Of a stretch of 64,000 nt of DNA, positions 1 through 9,056 are shown piece by piece. Source of the stretch: Chitinophaga polysaccharea (lineage in GTDB: Bacteria; Bacteroidota; Bacteroidia; Chitinophagales; Chitinophagaceae); assembly GCF_902150045.1 (NCBI RefSeq), contig NZ_CABFVU010000001.1:2046001-2110000 (forward strand), read 5' to 3'. Every line of letters begins with the position of its first letter. Within the stretch, counting starts at the first letter, position 1. The notes beneath the pieces are model-generated. The model ran no database searches, was not told the origin of the DNA, and worked only from the letters and a program-made list of their open reading frames with translations. The translations under genes and the position numbers were made by a program.

Positions 1-1361
1 CTGACGGGCAAATGGGTAACTCTGAAGTAGGTCACCTGAATATAGGCGCCGGAAGGATCGTATACCAGGAGCTGCAAAGGATTAATGTGGCCATCCGTGA
101 AGGCGAACTGGCACAAAACCAGATCCTTCTTGATACCCTGGCACATGCGAAAAACAATAATAAAGCGCTGCATCTTATTGGCCTCGTAAGCGATGGCGGC
201 GTTCACTCTCATATTGAGCACGTAAAAGCACTGGCTACCATTGCCCAGGCACATGGTCTGGAAAAAGTATATATACACGCATTTACAGATGGCCGCGATA
301 CCGACCCTAAAAGCGGGTTGGGCTTCCTGGAAAATCTTTCTGCCCACCTGGAAAAAACAACCGGCAAAATTGCTTCGGTTACCGGGCGCTATTATGCGAT
401 GGATCGCGATAAGCGCTGGGAAAGGGTTAAGCTGGCCTATGATGCACTGGTAAATGGTACCGGTACACCTACCCAGGACCTGCTCACAGCCGTGAAAGCA
501 TCTTATGCCGAAGGCGTTACCGATGAATTTATTAAACCCATTATCGTAACCGACGCACAAAACAAAGCCATTGCCACCATACAGGATGGCGATGCTGTGC
601 TTTGTTTCAACTTCCGTACAGACCGCTGCCGTGAAATAACACAGGTACTTACCCAGGAAGCATTTCCTGATTTTGGTATGAAGCCTTTGGATCTCTACTA
701 CACCACCATGACAGAATATGACCGTACTTATAAAAATGTACATGTCATCTTCGAAAATGATAACCTCAATATGACCCTGGGTGAAGTGCTCGAGAAAGAC
801 CATTGCACACAGATCCGTATTGCTGAAACAGAGAAATACCCCCATGTATCTTTCTTCTTCTCCGGCGGACGGGAAAAGGAATTTGAAGGAGAACGCAGGC
901 TGATGGCGGCATCACCCAAGGTGGCCACTTATGACCTGAAACCGGAAATGAGCGCCAATGAGCTGGCAGACCTCATTGTACCGGAACTGCAGGCAAAATC
1001 TGCCGACTTCATAGTGCTCAACTTTGCCAATGCAGACATGGTGGGGCATACCGGTGTGTTTGAAGCCGTTATTAAAGCCGTGGAAACAGTAGACCATTGC
1101 GTGGAGCGCGTAGTTACCGCCGCGCTGGCAAGTGATTACACCGTTTTCCTGACAGCAGATCATGGTAACGCCGACTTCATGATCAACGCAGATGGTACTC
1201 CCAACACCGCCCATTCACTGAACCTGGTACCTTTCTTTATTATCAATAAAGACTTCCAGGGCCCCGTAAAAGACGGTAAACTGGGCGACATTGCACCTAC
1301 TATACTTCACTTCATGGGCCTGGAAATTCCGAAGGAAATGACCGGAAACCTGCTGGTATAA
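1..1361 (+). CDS. gpmI: 2,3-bisphosphoglycerate-independent phosphoglycerate mutase, 5' partial
   Basis: Cytosolic metal-dependent enzyme that interconverts 3- and 2-phosphoglycerate in glycolysis and gluconeogenesis. The window opens inside the gene: the frame is already open at base 3 and reads DGQMGNSEVGH, so roughly 60 N-terminal residues, including the first metal-binding motif, lie outside. The nucleophilic serine is the S of GNSEVGH (bases 21-23). Further family signatures seen in order are HSHIEH, GRDTDP, GRYYAMDRDKRWERV, FRTDRCRE and, near the C-terminus, TADHGNAD and TAHS, which carry metal ligands. The gene ends at a TAA and is followed 50 nt later by a strong terminator, so it is probably the last gene of its transcript. 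Family identity is certain. Confidence 0.97.
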   Translation, partial: DGQMGNSEVGHLNIGAGRIVYQELQRINVAIREGELAQNQILLDTLAHAKNNNKALHLIGLVSDGGVHSHIEHVKALATIAQAHGLEKVYIHAFTDGRDTDPKSGLGFLENLSAHLEKTTGKIASVTGRYYAMDRDKRWERVKLAYDALVNGTGTPTQDLLTAVKASYAEGVTDEFIKPIIVTDAQNKAIATIQDGDAVLCFNFRTDRCREITQVLTQEAFPDFGMKPLDLYYTTMTEYDRTYKNVHVIFENDNLNMTLGEVLEKDHCTQIRIAETEKYPHVSFFFSGGREKEFEGERRLMAASPKVATYDLKPEMSANELADLIVPELQAKSADFIVLNFANADMVGHTGVFEAVIKAVETVDHCVERVVTAALASDYTVFLTADHGNADFMINADGTPNTAHSLNLVPFFIINKDFQGPVKDGKLGDIAPTILHFMGLEIPKEMTGNLLV

Positions 1362-1413
1362 GCACTGCGGAACTGATTTTGATGATTTCATTGAAATCAT
1401 TCTATGCACAAAG

Positions 1414-1460
1414 AATTAAGGGAGATAGAAGCATCTATGCTTTTATCTCCCTTAATTTTT
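1414..1460 (+). terminator. Rho-independent terminator after gpmI
   Basis: A stem of about 20 base pairs (arms 1414-1433 and 1438-1457, loop TCTA) is followed by a T run. It lies 50 nt after the gpmI stop codon. Confidence 0.9.
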
Positions 1461-1685
1461 ATCGCTCTCAATTATTATAAAATCAAACTAATCATCAAAA
1501 TCAGCCTAATCAGTGTTCCAAGACAATTTTCTCATCTCCGAAGGCGATATTTCCCGTTTTATTTATTAACCCCTGTAACATTTAGTTCATCACCTCCGTT
1601 TAACAAGCGTTACCCACGAAAAATATCAGCTCAACACGCTGATTTACATATTTTTAGTGCTCTCGACAGATTTGCTCATGCATCG

Positions 1686-1712
1686 ATGCGCCGTTTTCAC
1701 GGCGCATTTTTT
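1686..1712 (+). terminator. Strong terminator with no obvious upstream gene
   Basis: A perfect 9-bp stem (1686-1694 with 1699-1707, loop TTTC) is followed by a T run. gpmI already has its own terminator 230 nt upstream, so this one either backs it up or ends a short RNA. Confidence 0.85.
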
Positions 1713-1731
1713 ATGACCCACATTTAAGTAT

Positions 1732-1739
1732 TAATTTTG
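1732..1739 (+). promoter_or_regulatory. Bacteroidota -7 box TAATTTTG
   Basis: Exact match to TAnnTTTG. A TTTT that could serve as the -33 element lies 19 nt upstream, in the tail of the preceding terminator. The box ends only 4 nt before the ATG at 1744, which implies a leaderless or nearly leaderless mRNA. Confidence 0.65.
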
Positions 1740-1743
1740 CAAC

Positions 1744-2328
1744 ATGAAAAAATACAGGCAAGCAACGGCACTGTTTACCATGATTGGCTTAATGGCCTGT
1801 AACCTGGCAAATAACCCATCAAAGCAAAAGGCTCCCGATAAATTCATAAAACTGCCTGAATATTTCAGCCAGGAGAACGCTCATATCCGCGCAGGCGGCT
1901 ATATACTGCATAAATCAGTGACCCTCAATGGTAAAACTGATACAATCAGTATCCCCGGCAACGACAGCGCTACCGTACACGATCTGTTAAAGCCCTTCAT
2001 GGATGCAGATTTAAATAAGCCTTCCCTCCGGGATGAATACGATACTTCCGGCTTGTATGATCCGTTTTCCGGGAGAAGATCACTGATCTATAAATCAAAA
2101 GGAAAACAGACCACCCCTTCGGAAATTACCCTTGAGCTGGATAAACAAGGCAACATACAACAGGTAAACATTCACTCCTATACCAGCAATATGGTATATG
2201 AATTCCGGCAGGATCTGCATTACCAGCAAAACCGGCAGGTCCGGATGACTACCTATCAGAAGATTGCTTTCCTGGCGCCCAAACAACTTGAAGTAAATGT
2301 AACGATTGCACCCAAAACAGGATTGTAA
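1744..2328 (+). CDS. Hypothetical lipoprotein
   Basis: A 194-residue protein with a lipoprotein signal: positively charged start, hydrophobic core and lipobox L-M-A-C with the modified cysteine at residue 19. It is therefore expected to sit in the inner or outer membrane facing the periplasm. The mature part is soluble, rich in polar residues and beta-prone, with no motif that I recognise. The start is fixed by the signal peptide, although the promoter -7 box ends 4 nt upstream, pointing to leaderless translation. The stop is 2 nt before the uvrC start, so the two genes are co-transcribed, but nothing suggests a shared function. Confidence 0.85.
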   Translation: MKKYRQATALFTMIGLMACNLANNPSKQKAPDKFIKLPEYFSQENAHIRAGGYILHKSVTLNGKTDTISIPGNDSATVHDLLKPFMDADLNKPSLRDEYDTSGLYDPFSGRRSLIYKSKGKQTTPSEITLELDKQGNIQQVNIHSYTSNMVYEFRQDLHYQQNRQVRMTTYQKIAFLAPKQLEVNVTIAPKTGL

Positions 2329-2330
2329 AC

Positions 2331-4142
2331 ATGACAGCAGCGGAGTTTCAGCAAATATCACACACCATACCGGGAGATGCCGGTATCTACAAATACTACG
2401 ATGAATCAGGCACCCTCTTATATGTAGGGAAGGCCAAAAGTTTGCGTAAAAGGGTAAGTTCCTATTTTGTAAAAAATCACGACAACTATAAAACCCGCAA
2501 ACTGGTAGAACATATCCATCATATTGAGTTTACCATTGTTGATTCTGAACAGGATGCTTTCCTGCTGGAAAACTCCCTTATCAAACAATTCAAGCCCAGG
2601 TACAATATCAACCTGAAAGATGATAAAACCTACCCCTACATCGTTATCAAACATGAACCATTTCCACGGGTATTTTTCACCCGGAATGTAATAAAGGATG
2701 GCTCTGATTACCTGGGGCCCTTCACCTCGGTAGGGAGGGTAAGGGAAATACTGGATGTGATCAAGTATAACATTCCCCTGCGTACCTGTAACCTGAACTT
2801 ATCTGAAGAAAATATCCGTAGGGGAAAATTTAAGGTATGCCTGGAATACCACCTGGGCAATTGCAAAGGTCCCTGTGAAGGATTACAAACACAGGATGAT
2901 TATCGTGAAGGGCTGCAACAGGTAAAGAATGTATTAAAAGGCAATCTTACCCCGGTAGTAAACCTGTTCAAAGAACAAATGCTGGAGCATGTATCAAAGA
3001 TGGAATTTGAGAAAGCGGAGATCATGCGGAAAAAAATAGAAAGCCTGGAGGATTATTCTGCCAAATCCACTATTGTAAATACCCGCATGGGCAATGTGGA
3101 TGTGTTTTCCATCATTAGCGAAGGTAATCATGCATATGTAAATTACCTACGCATCCTGAATGGCACTATTGCCGATACCAAAACCGTAACGCTCGAAAAA
3201 CAGCTGGAAGAAAGCGATGAAGAAGTGCTGACTTATGCCATTGCCTACCTGCGGGAAGCATTTAAAAGCATCAATTCAGAAATCATAGTGCCGTTCCCGT
3301 TAACCTATCCGGAAAGTAATATCACGGTGACGGTTCCCAAAGGCGGCGATAAAAAGAAGGTGCTGGAGTTGTCTGAAAAAAATGTGAACTATTTTAAAGA
3401 AGAGCTATACCGTAAAAAGATCCTGCACCTGGAAGGGAAATCGGACATGGAACGCAGGCAGGTGCTTTACCAGCTGCAGGCCGACCTGGAATTACCCGCC
3501 TTACCGGAACATATCGAATGTTTCGATAACTCCAACTTCCAGGGCAGCTACCCGGTGGCTGCCTGTGTAGTGTTCAAAGACGGCCTGGCTTCTAAAAAAG
3601 ATTACCGTCATTTCAATATCAAAACGGTAGAAGGGATCAACGACTTCGCTTCCATGAAGGAAATCGTTTTCCGGCGCTATAACCGCCTGCTTGCAGAACA
3701 ACAACCATTACCCCAGTTAGTAATCATTGATGGTGGTAAAGGGCAGCTGGGCTCCGCCATGGAAAGCATCCGGGAATTGAACCTTATAGGCAGCATGACG
3801 GTAGTGGGGCTCGCAAAAAATGAAGAGGAAATATTTTTCCCGGGAGACTCGGAAAGCATCAAACTGCCCTATAACAGCGAGAGCCTGAAACTGATCCGCC
3901 GGGTACGTGATGAGGTACACCGGTTCGGGATCACTTTCCACCGCCAGAAAAGAAGCAAGGGAACGTTTAAAAATGAACTGGAAAGCATAAAGGGCATCGG
4001 GGGAAGTACGGCTACACAACTATTGAAAACATTCCGCTCTGTAGCTAAAATCAAACTTCTTTCACAAGACGACCTGGTGAAAGAAGTGGGCGCCGCCAAG
4101 GCCAAACTGATCTGGGATCATTTCCATAAAGAAGATGCCTGA
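2331..4142 (+). CDS. uvrC: Excinuclease ABC subunit C
   Basis: UvrC makes the dual incisions on either side of a bulky DNA lesion in nucleotide excision repair, acting with UvrA and UvrB. The 603 residues match the usual length. The N-terminal GIY-YIG nuclease has GIY at 18-20, YVG at 31-33 and the catalytic glutamate near 80 (LLENSLIKQF). Cysteines 153, 170, 178 and 182 match the family's iron-sulfur or metal-binding cluster. A UVR helical domain (about 205-245) binds UvrB, then comes the RNase H-like nuclease domain. Helix-hairpin-helix repeats at the C-terminus include ESIKGIGGSTATQLL. It starts 2 nt after the preceding lipoprotein gene. Confidence 0.98.
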   Translation: MTAAEFQQISHTIPGDAGIYKYYDESGTLLYVGKAKSLRKRVSSYFVKNHDNYKTRKLVEHIHHIEFTIVDSEQDAFLLENSLIKQFKPRYNINLKDDKTYPYIVIKHEPFPRVFFTRNVIKDGSDYLGPFTSVGRVREILDVIKYNIPLRTCNLNLSEENIRRGKFKVCLEYHLGNCKGPCEGLQTQDDYREGLQQVKNVLKGNLTPVVNLFKEQMLEHVSKMEFEKAEIMRKKIESLEDYSAKSTIVNTRMGNVDVFSIISEGNHAYVNYLRILNGTIADTKTVTLEKQLEESDEEVLTYAIAYLREAFKSINSEIIVPFPLTYPESNITVTVPKGGDKKKVLELSEKNVNYFKEELYRKKILHLEGKSDMERRQVLYQLQADLELPALPEHIECFDNSNFQGSYPVAACVVFKDGLASKKDYRHFNIKTVEGINDFASMKEIVFRRYNRLLAEQQPLPQLVIIDGGKGQLGSAMESIRELNLIGSMTVVGLAKNEEEIFFPGDSESIKLPYNSESLKLIRRVRDEVHRFGITFHRQKRSKGTFKNELESIKGIGGSTATQLLKTFRSVAKIKLLSQDDLVKEVGAAKAKLIWDHFHKEDA

Positions 4143-4212
4143 TCTTACCGGCTATACAGTTTTTTTCCACTACACCTTCGCCAGGTGCATTACCGTTGCA
4201 GGCCAGCGGCAG

Positions 4213-4806
4213 CTATATGGCATTTTCCACCTGCCGCCGGCTACTGATGGCCTTCTCCGCCTGTAAAACATGCCGGCGGGTGTGCGCGGTTAAAAAACCA
4301 AATGTATCGCCTGCAGATAATTTTATAAACCGTGATAACGAAGTGCGCACTTTTATCTGCTGGATATTTACTTTTGCCGCACGGAGCAACAGGTCTTCCA
4401 TCTGTTCCTGCTGCCGGATAAATTCATGCAATACTGGTGTTACCTCCGGTTGAGCAGACGGTAAATGCCCCTTTGGAGATTTCATACGTGACCGTAACTG
4501 ACCGTCGGCTCCGGGCTCCATAAGCCGGGTAAACCAGGCGCCTATCCAGCTGCTGTGGAACCGGGGAGCGGGCCGGCTGTTGCGCCTTTCCGCCCTGGTA
4601 ATGGCCTCATCCAAAGCTGGCAGATAAAACCGGCCATAAGTGTTCAGATGTTCCAGGCATTGCATGGCACTCCACTGGCCGGGGCCGGGCATATGTTGCA
4701 GTACCGCGTCTGTTTGTCCACCGAAACGGTTCTCAGCTTTATATTGGATTTCCACATTCTTCCTTCGCAGTTCCTGCAGCAGTTCATCACTGTTTACGCT
4801 GGTCAT
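4213..4806 (-). CDS. DinB-like (YfiT type) four-helix metalloprotein
   Basis: A 197-residue protein of the DinB/YfiT fold: a four-helix bundle that usually binds a divalent metal through three histidines. These are visible here as the His of CLEHLN near residue 53 and the pair in LTAHTRRHVLQ near the C-terminus. Some members are bacillithiol- or thiol-dependent transferases, but the substrate cannot be told from sequence. It is convergent with uvrC (70-nt gap). A -7 box TAGTTTTG lies 18 nt upstream of the ATG, so it has its own promoter. Confidence 0.85.
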   Translation of the reverse strand: MTSVNSDELLQELRRKNVEIQYKAENRFGGQTDAVLQHMPGPGQWSAMQCLEHLNTYGRFYLPALDEAITRAERRNSRPAPRFHSSWIGAWFTRLMEPGADGQLRSRMKSPKGHLPSAQPEVTPVLHEFIRQQEQMEDLLLRAAKVNIQQIKVRTSLSRFIKLSAGDTFGFLTAHTRRHVLQAEKAISSRRQVENAI

Positions 4807-4823
4807 GTTGTATTTGTTTACTG

Positions 4824-4831
4824 CAAAACTA
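4824..4831 (-). promoter_or_regulatory. -7 box TAGTTTTG upstream of the DinB gene
   Basis: Exact TAnnTTTG on the minus strand, 18 nt before the ATG at 4806. The -33 element is not convincing. Confidence 0.55.
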
Positions 4832-4871
4832 GGCGTGCGGAGGATACAAAATCTTTGTGCAGATCAACATT

Positions 4872-5447
4872 TTATAGCTTTACAGTACTTAGCAGTTTGC
4901 TGAAGGTAGCCGGATCTATACCAAGATATGAGGCCAGGTACTTATGTGGGATTATCTGTAACACATGAGGACTGCGGGTAAGCAATGTTCTGAATTTTTG
5001 TTCTGCGGAAAAAGACAGCAATTCTTTATGTCTTTCCAGTACGCCGGCCAATGCGGCAACGGTTGCCAGCCGGACCCATCTTTCCAGGATGGGATATTGT
5101 AATGTAAGCTGGTTAAAGTCTGTATACGACAGGCGAAGAAGCTCGCTATGGGTAAGTGTTTCAAGATACCAGGGAGAGGGTTGCTGGAGCTGGAAGGAAT
5201 CCAGCACTCCTGAAAATGAACTGGCATAGGTAAATACGAGCGTGGATTCTTTATCATTTTCCAGGGAGAAAACGCGTTGAACACCTGCAGTCACGAAATA
5301 GAGGTATTTTTCTATTTCCCCTGCTGCGGTCATGACTTCTTTCCGTTTAAACTGAACCGGATGCCAGCAGGCCGCCAGTGCCTCCCATACATCATCGGGG
5401 AGAGGCATTACCTGGAAAACAATTTTACGTAACTGCTGAAGGGGCAT
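4872..5447 (-). CDS. Crp/Fnr-family transcriptional regulator
   Basis: A 191-residue protein with an N-terminal cyclic-nucleotide-binding-type beta barrel (about 20-125) and a C-terminal winged helix whose recognition segment reads IPHKYLASYLGIDPATFSKLL. This is the usual layout of the short Bacteroidota Crp-like proteins, which often sit beside stress or DinB genes and whose ligand is mostly unknown. I chose ATG 5447 (MPLQQLRK). A longer frame starts with TTG at 5474, but that lies inside the gldN terminator. No iron-sulfur cysteines are seen, so it is not a classical Fnr. Confidence 0.88.
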   Translation of the reverse strand: MPLQQLRKIVFQVMPLPDDVWEALAACWHPVQFKRKEVMTAAGEIEKYLYFVTAGVQRVFSLENDKESTLVFTYASSFSGVLDSFQLQQPSPWYLETLTHSELLRLSYTDFNQLTLQYPILERWVRLATVAALAGVLERHKELLSFSAEQKFRTLLTRSPHVLQIIPHKYLASYLGIDPATFSKLLSTVKL

Positions 5448-5457
5448 AACGGCAAGA

Positions 5458-5494
5458 TAAAAAAAGAAAGGCAATCAGCATAACTGATTGCCTT
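5458..5494 (-). terminator. Terminator of the gldKLMN operon
   Basis: On the minus strand an 11-bp stem (5484-5494 with 5468-5478) is followed by a T-rich tail at 5458-5467. It lies about 30 nt after the gldN stop. Confidence 0.88.
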
Positions 5495-5522
5495 CCCGTA
5501 TTGATCGGTGATCATTTTTTGA

Positions 5523-6551
5523 TTAGTACTGCCAGAGGTCCTGCTCTTTGTTAAAGATACGGTCGTGAATGGCTTGTCCTTCCAGGAGGCGCATGGTACC
5601 GTCTTTAATGTAGTCTTTGATCTCGCGGTTGTAGGTATTGTTTTCCTTTACTATGTAGCTGCCGAAGAAGCGCATTTCAAAAAGGTCTTCCCAGCTGATA
5701 GTGGAGGCATCGTTATTCTGGTTATACACATCATGTTTGGCCAGAACAGCGCGGCAATCCGGATAATACACCCAGAATAAAGGAATGGATGCGCGTACGC
5801 TACCATCTTCGTTTATACGGGATACCATGGGAGCTATACCGAGTATGCGAACTTTGAGGGCGGAGGCTTCTTTGTCGAATACCCATACTTCCTTGATCTT
5901 GTACTGTTTGATGGTACGCGGATCAAAGTCGTCGCGGGTAGTCACCATTTTTTCTTCGCCGGTCACCGGATCTATACTACGTACAGTTCTTTCTTCTCCG
6001 CTTAACTTAGTCTGTATTTCCGAGTAGGGCATTACAGTGGTAAAACGGTCGTCGATAGCGCTGAAAGCTTCTACCTCTTTATTCTTGATGGCTTCGAGCA
6101 AAATATTAATGAACAGTTGGTTCACACCAGACTCATCTTCCACATTATACTGGAAGGGGAGGTTGATCTTTTCCCTGATATCGATTACCTGCCATACACG
6201 CTTTTCCCAGAACCTGTCATCCTCACGTATGTAATCGTAGGCAATGGGGGTACGTTCCCTGGCAAGGTTCCTTTCCACCACACCATCCACACGCAGCGAT
6301 TTACGGGGAGTATCTACCAGCGGGGCTGATATATCGTCCGGGCGCAAAGAAGCCGGGGGAGCAGCAGTGGGGGGAGGAGGTGCCACGGCATTCCCGGTAG
6401 CCGGGTTTACTACGCTATCCGGTGCAGGTGTTGCTGTGGTTGCGGTTCTGCGGCGGGTAGTACCACCACGGCGTTGCGCTTCAGCAGCTGTTGCCAGCAT
6501 CACCAGCAAAAGAGTGCACCAACCAATTCTGTTAAATATTACTGCTCGCAT
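5523..6551 (-). CDS. gldN: Gliding motility / type IX secretion protein GldN
   Basis: GldN is a periplasmic component of the type IX secretion system that forms, with the lipoprotein GldK, a ring attached to the outer membrane. The 342-residue product has a signal peptide ending near AEAQ (residue 26) and a low-complexity Thr/Ala/Pro linker (about 28-75). The conserved globular domain begins near YDYIREDDRFWEKRVWQVIDIREKINLPF. It is the last gene of gldK-gldL-gldM-gldN, 21 nt after gldM, and is followed by a clear terminator. The order and spacing match the well-studied Flavobacterium johnsoniae locus. Confidence 0.96.
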   Translation of the reverse strand: MRAVIFNRIGWCTLLLVMLATAAEAQRRGGTTRRRTATTATPAPDSVVNPATGNAVAPPPPTAAPPASLRPDDISAPLVDTPRKSLRVDGVVERNLARERTPIAYDYIREDDRFWEKRVWQVIDIREKINLPFQYNVEDESGVNQLFINILLEAIKNKEVEAFSAIDDRFTTVMPYSEIQTKLSGEERTVRSIDPVTGEEKMVTTRDDFDPRTIKQYKIKEVWVFDKEASALKVRILGIAPMVSRINEDGSVRASIPLFWVYYPDCRAVLAKHDVYNQNNDASTISWEDLFEMRFFGSYIVKENNTYNREIKDYIKDGTMRLLEGQAIHDRIFNKEQDLWQY

Positions 6552-6572
6552 AATTCAGTAATTAATGGACCG

Positions 6573-8111
6573 TTAGTTTAATTTAAATATTGTACTCGGC
6601 ATGGAACGAACCACGTTATCCGGTCCTTTCACTTTCACGTTTTCAAAGAAAACTTCATCGCCTGGGCGCAGTGAACGGATGGATGCGGCTACGTTTCCCG
6701 GGAAATAAGCTGAAGTAGCATCACCTTCCTGGTATTCTTTGCCTTTTGCAGAGATACCTACGCGGTAACCGATTACTTCATATTTCACGCCTTCAAATTC
6801 AAAATCTTCGAGGTCGGCACGTAAACCGCCCTGTACTTTAAAGTCGGCAGCTTTCATGCTTCCGCCTTTATTAACTCCTACTTTCAGCACCGGGTCGGGA
6901 ACACGTTTTACACGGAATTCCTTCTGGCCGAGTGACTTGGTTTTACCATCGATGTTGGCAACTACATTAATTACTGCCTTGCCTGGCTGGCTTACAGTTA
7001 CGATGTATTCGCCGGAAGCACGTTTGGTCATATTACCACCTGTTATAGAGGCAGATACCTGTTCAGCGGGCACACCAGCAGCAGAGATCGAGATAGGATT
7101 CTGCAGGCCGATATACAGCACGTTCATTTTATCTGCGGAAATAGAGGTTGCCGAAGCACCTACATTATAAGTTTCTGTAAAGGGATAGGATTCAGGAGCG
7201 CCACCAGTTGGGCTAGGTAAGGTAATAGTACCGGTCAGTGTTTTTTCACCAATTCCGGAAACAGGAGTTGTAAATACTCCTAAACCTTCGTGTGCTTCAA
7301 TGGTTTGACCATTCACAACGATAGTCGGGTTCACCGTGGTGCTGTAAGCGCCTACTGCGATGTTGGCAGTTAAGGTTTGTCCTTCCATCAGGTTTTTGGA
7401 GTTCAGAGAAATAAACGGTCTTACTTTATCGAATTTGAACGTATTCGCATCAATCTGACGGAACAGGTCATCGATAATGGCAGACTCAGAGTTTTTGATA
7501 TCATTCTGGAATTTACCCAGGATGGTTACTGCAGCAATGGTAGGAACCATGTTGAAGTGGTAGGTTGTCCATGATTTAGGACCACTGCCATGCTCATCAT
7601 TTGATTTGCCTACTTCTATTTTAAGTGGTAAAGTTTTTTCGAACTGATCTTTCTTTTTTGGATCAACGAAAGAGAGCAATTTAGCACGTAAGTCCTTCAG
7701 TTTAGCTTCCAGTTCAGGGCCTTTCTTCATATTTTCCATCACCCTGGTAGGAGCATCCAGTCCGGCTTTATCCTTGATTTCACCATGTTCATCAAAACCG
7801 CCACTTTCTGTAATGATGGTTTTCTTTAAAGATTCAACATAGTCGTACATGCTGGCAGAGATCTGTTTCACCTGTTGGGCCTTGGCTCTGAGAGGTGCAG
7901 TTTTTTCCGCGTTATCCTTCATCTGTGCGTCAAACTGCCTGTAGATAAAGTCATTCTTGTCGGCTAAGGATTTATTTGAAGTATTAATTGAGTTATTTAC
8001 GATACTAAAAGCGTTCAATATTTCAGCAGAGACGTTCAACGCCAGCATGGCCGTCAAGACCAGGTACATGATGTTGATCATCTTCTGCCTAGGATCTTTA
8101 GGTAGTGCCAT
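6573..8111 (-). CDS. gldM: Gliding motility / type IX secretion motor protein GldM
   Basis: GldM pairs with GldL to form the inner-membrane motor that uses the proton gradient to drive gliding and type IX secretion. Its long periplasmic part reaches the GldKN ring. The 512 residues show a short cytoplasmic start, one membrane helix at about 15-35 (MYLVLTAMLALNVSAEILNAF), then a helical domain and several Ig-like periplasmic domains, including the family's TSISADKMNVLYIGLQNP segment. It lies 21 nt before gldN and 55 nt after gldL. Length and order are normal. Confidence 0.97.
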   Translation of the reverse strand: MALPKDPRQKMINIMYLVLTAMLALNVSAEILNAFSIVNNSINTSNKSLADKNDFIYRQFDAQMKDNAEKTAPLRAKAQQVKQISASMYDYVESLKKTIITESGGFDEHGEIKDKAGLDAPTRVMENMKKGPELEAKLKDLRAKLLSFVDPKKKDQFEKTLPLKIEVGKSNDEHGSGPKSWTTYHFNMVPTIAAVTILGKFQNDIKNSESAIIDDLFRQIDANTFKFDKVRPFISLNSKNLMEGQTLTANIAVGAYSTTVNPTIVVNGQTIEAHEGLGVFTTPVSGIGEKTLTGTITLPSPTGGAPESYPFTETYNVGASATSISADKMNVLYIGLQNPISISAAGVPAEQVSASITGGNMTKRASGEYIVTVSQPGKAVINVVANIDGKTKSLGQKEFRVKRVPDPVLKVGVNKGGSMKAADFKVQGGLRADLEDFEFEGVKYEVIGYRVGISAKGKEYQEGDATSAYFPGNVAASIRSLRPGDEVFFENVKVKGPDNVVRSMPSTIFKLN

Positions 8112-8166
8112 AGTTTGTTTGCAGATTTAATTGATATGTTTTAATTCAGAAACTATTAGCTGTACC

Positions 8167-8910
8167 TTATCTTCCTCCGTGCATAGCACTCAGCATGTTA
8201 CCATAAATTGAGTTCAGGTTGCTGAGGTTTTTAGCGAGCAGGGAAATTTGCTCCTGTGTTTTCCTGGCATCTTCAATGCTGCCACTCATTGCACTGGAGG
8301 CATTCTGCAGGTTGCTGTAGAATGAGTTCATTGCTTTCAGGTGGTTGTTGGTATCCTGGAGTTCCAGTTCATAGATAGCATTGAGGGAAGCGAGATTTTT
8401 AGTCATACCCTGCATCTGTACATGGAAGTCTTTGGTAGACTCTGATGCACTGTTGAAAGAAGATACAGCAGCGGCGGCAGTGGTGTAGGCATTTGCTACA
8501 TTACCGATAGCGCTGGCAGCTTCTCTGGTTTTTTGTGTATAATCTCCTGTAGCTGCTACTACATCGCTGATGTCTCTCATTTTATCAACGGTTGTACCCA
8601 GTTTCTGGAAGTTTTCGCTTAAGCGCTGCAGGTTGGCAGGAGTAATGTCTGCTTCCTGGAGCATTTTGTCCAGGCCGGCCACAGCAGGGCTTCCTGCTAC
8701 TGCTACTACCTGTCCTTCTGTATGTGCGCCGGTATCAGGTACAAAAGCGTATACAAAAAAGATGAGCGCCTCTGTGCTCAGACCCAGGATCAAAGCGATG
8801 TCTGCTCCGCGCCAGTGCTGTAATTTGAATAATGCCCCGATAATTACCACGGAGGCCGCAATACATACGAAAAAGTTCAGCCATTTAGCTTTGTTAGGAT
8901 TCATAGCCAT
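8167..8910 (-). CDS. gldL: Gliding motility / type IX secretion motor protein GldL
   Basis: Inner-membrane motor subunit that conducts protons and rotates against GldM. Two membrane helices are visible (about 11-30 and 36-56), carrying Lys29 in the first and Glu47 in the second. Such buried charged residues are known to be essential for the proton path in F. johnsoniae GldL. The remaining cytoplasmic part (about 60-247) is helical and Ala/Ser-rich, as usual. An alternative start two codons downstream (MNPNKAKW) would make the lysine residue 27, the number reported for F. johnsoniae. Confidence 0.96.
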   Translation of the reverse strand: MAMNPNKAKWLNFFVCIAASVVIIGALFKLQHWRGADIALILGLSTEALIFFVYAFVPDTGAHTEGQVVAVAGSPAVAGLDKMLQEADITPANLQRLSENFQKLGTTVDKMRDISDVVAATGDYTQKTREAASAIGNVANAYTTAAAAVSSFNSASESTKDFHVQMQGMTKNLASLNAIYELELQDTNNHLKAMNSFYSNLQNASSAMSGSIEDARKTQEQISLLAKNLSNLNSIYGNMLSAMHGGR

Positions 8911-9056
8911 AGGTTAAAATTTACTGGTTAAAATGTTAGTTAAAGTCTGTATGGAATAGTTAATTCTCACTGATTTACTCATAATAGTGTACATACTACA
9001 AAGGTTTCTTTGGTGTTAATAAATACAGGCTATTACTGGTTTTAATTATCCTATCT

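Larger units (their letters stand above)
1461..1743. other. Intergenic region between two terminators
   Basis: There is no plausible gene here; the one long open frame runs through both hairpins. The stretch holds a small inverted repeat (ATCAGC-N7-GCTGAT, 1624-1642), a promoter-like TATTTTTA at 1649-1656, a terminator at 1686-1712 and the -7 box of the next gene at 1732-1739. A short untranslated transcript from about 1662 to 1712 is possible but unproven. Confidence 0.5.

Noticed and set aside
1404..1727. 107-residue plus-strand open frame after gpmI
   Set aside because: It runs through two strong terminator hairpins and shows no protein-like composition.
5448..5474. Upstream TTG start for the Crp-like regulator
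   Set aside because: It lies inside the gldN terminator stem and would add a Phe-rich run; ATG 5447 fits the family.
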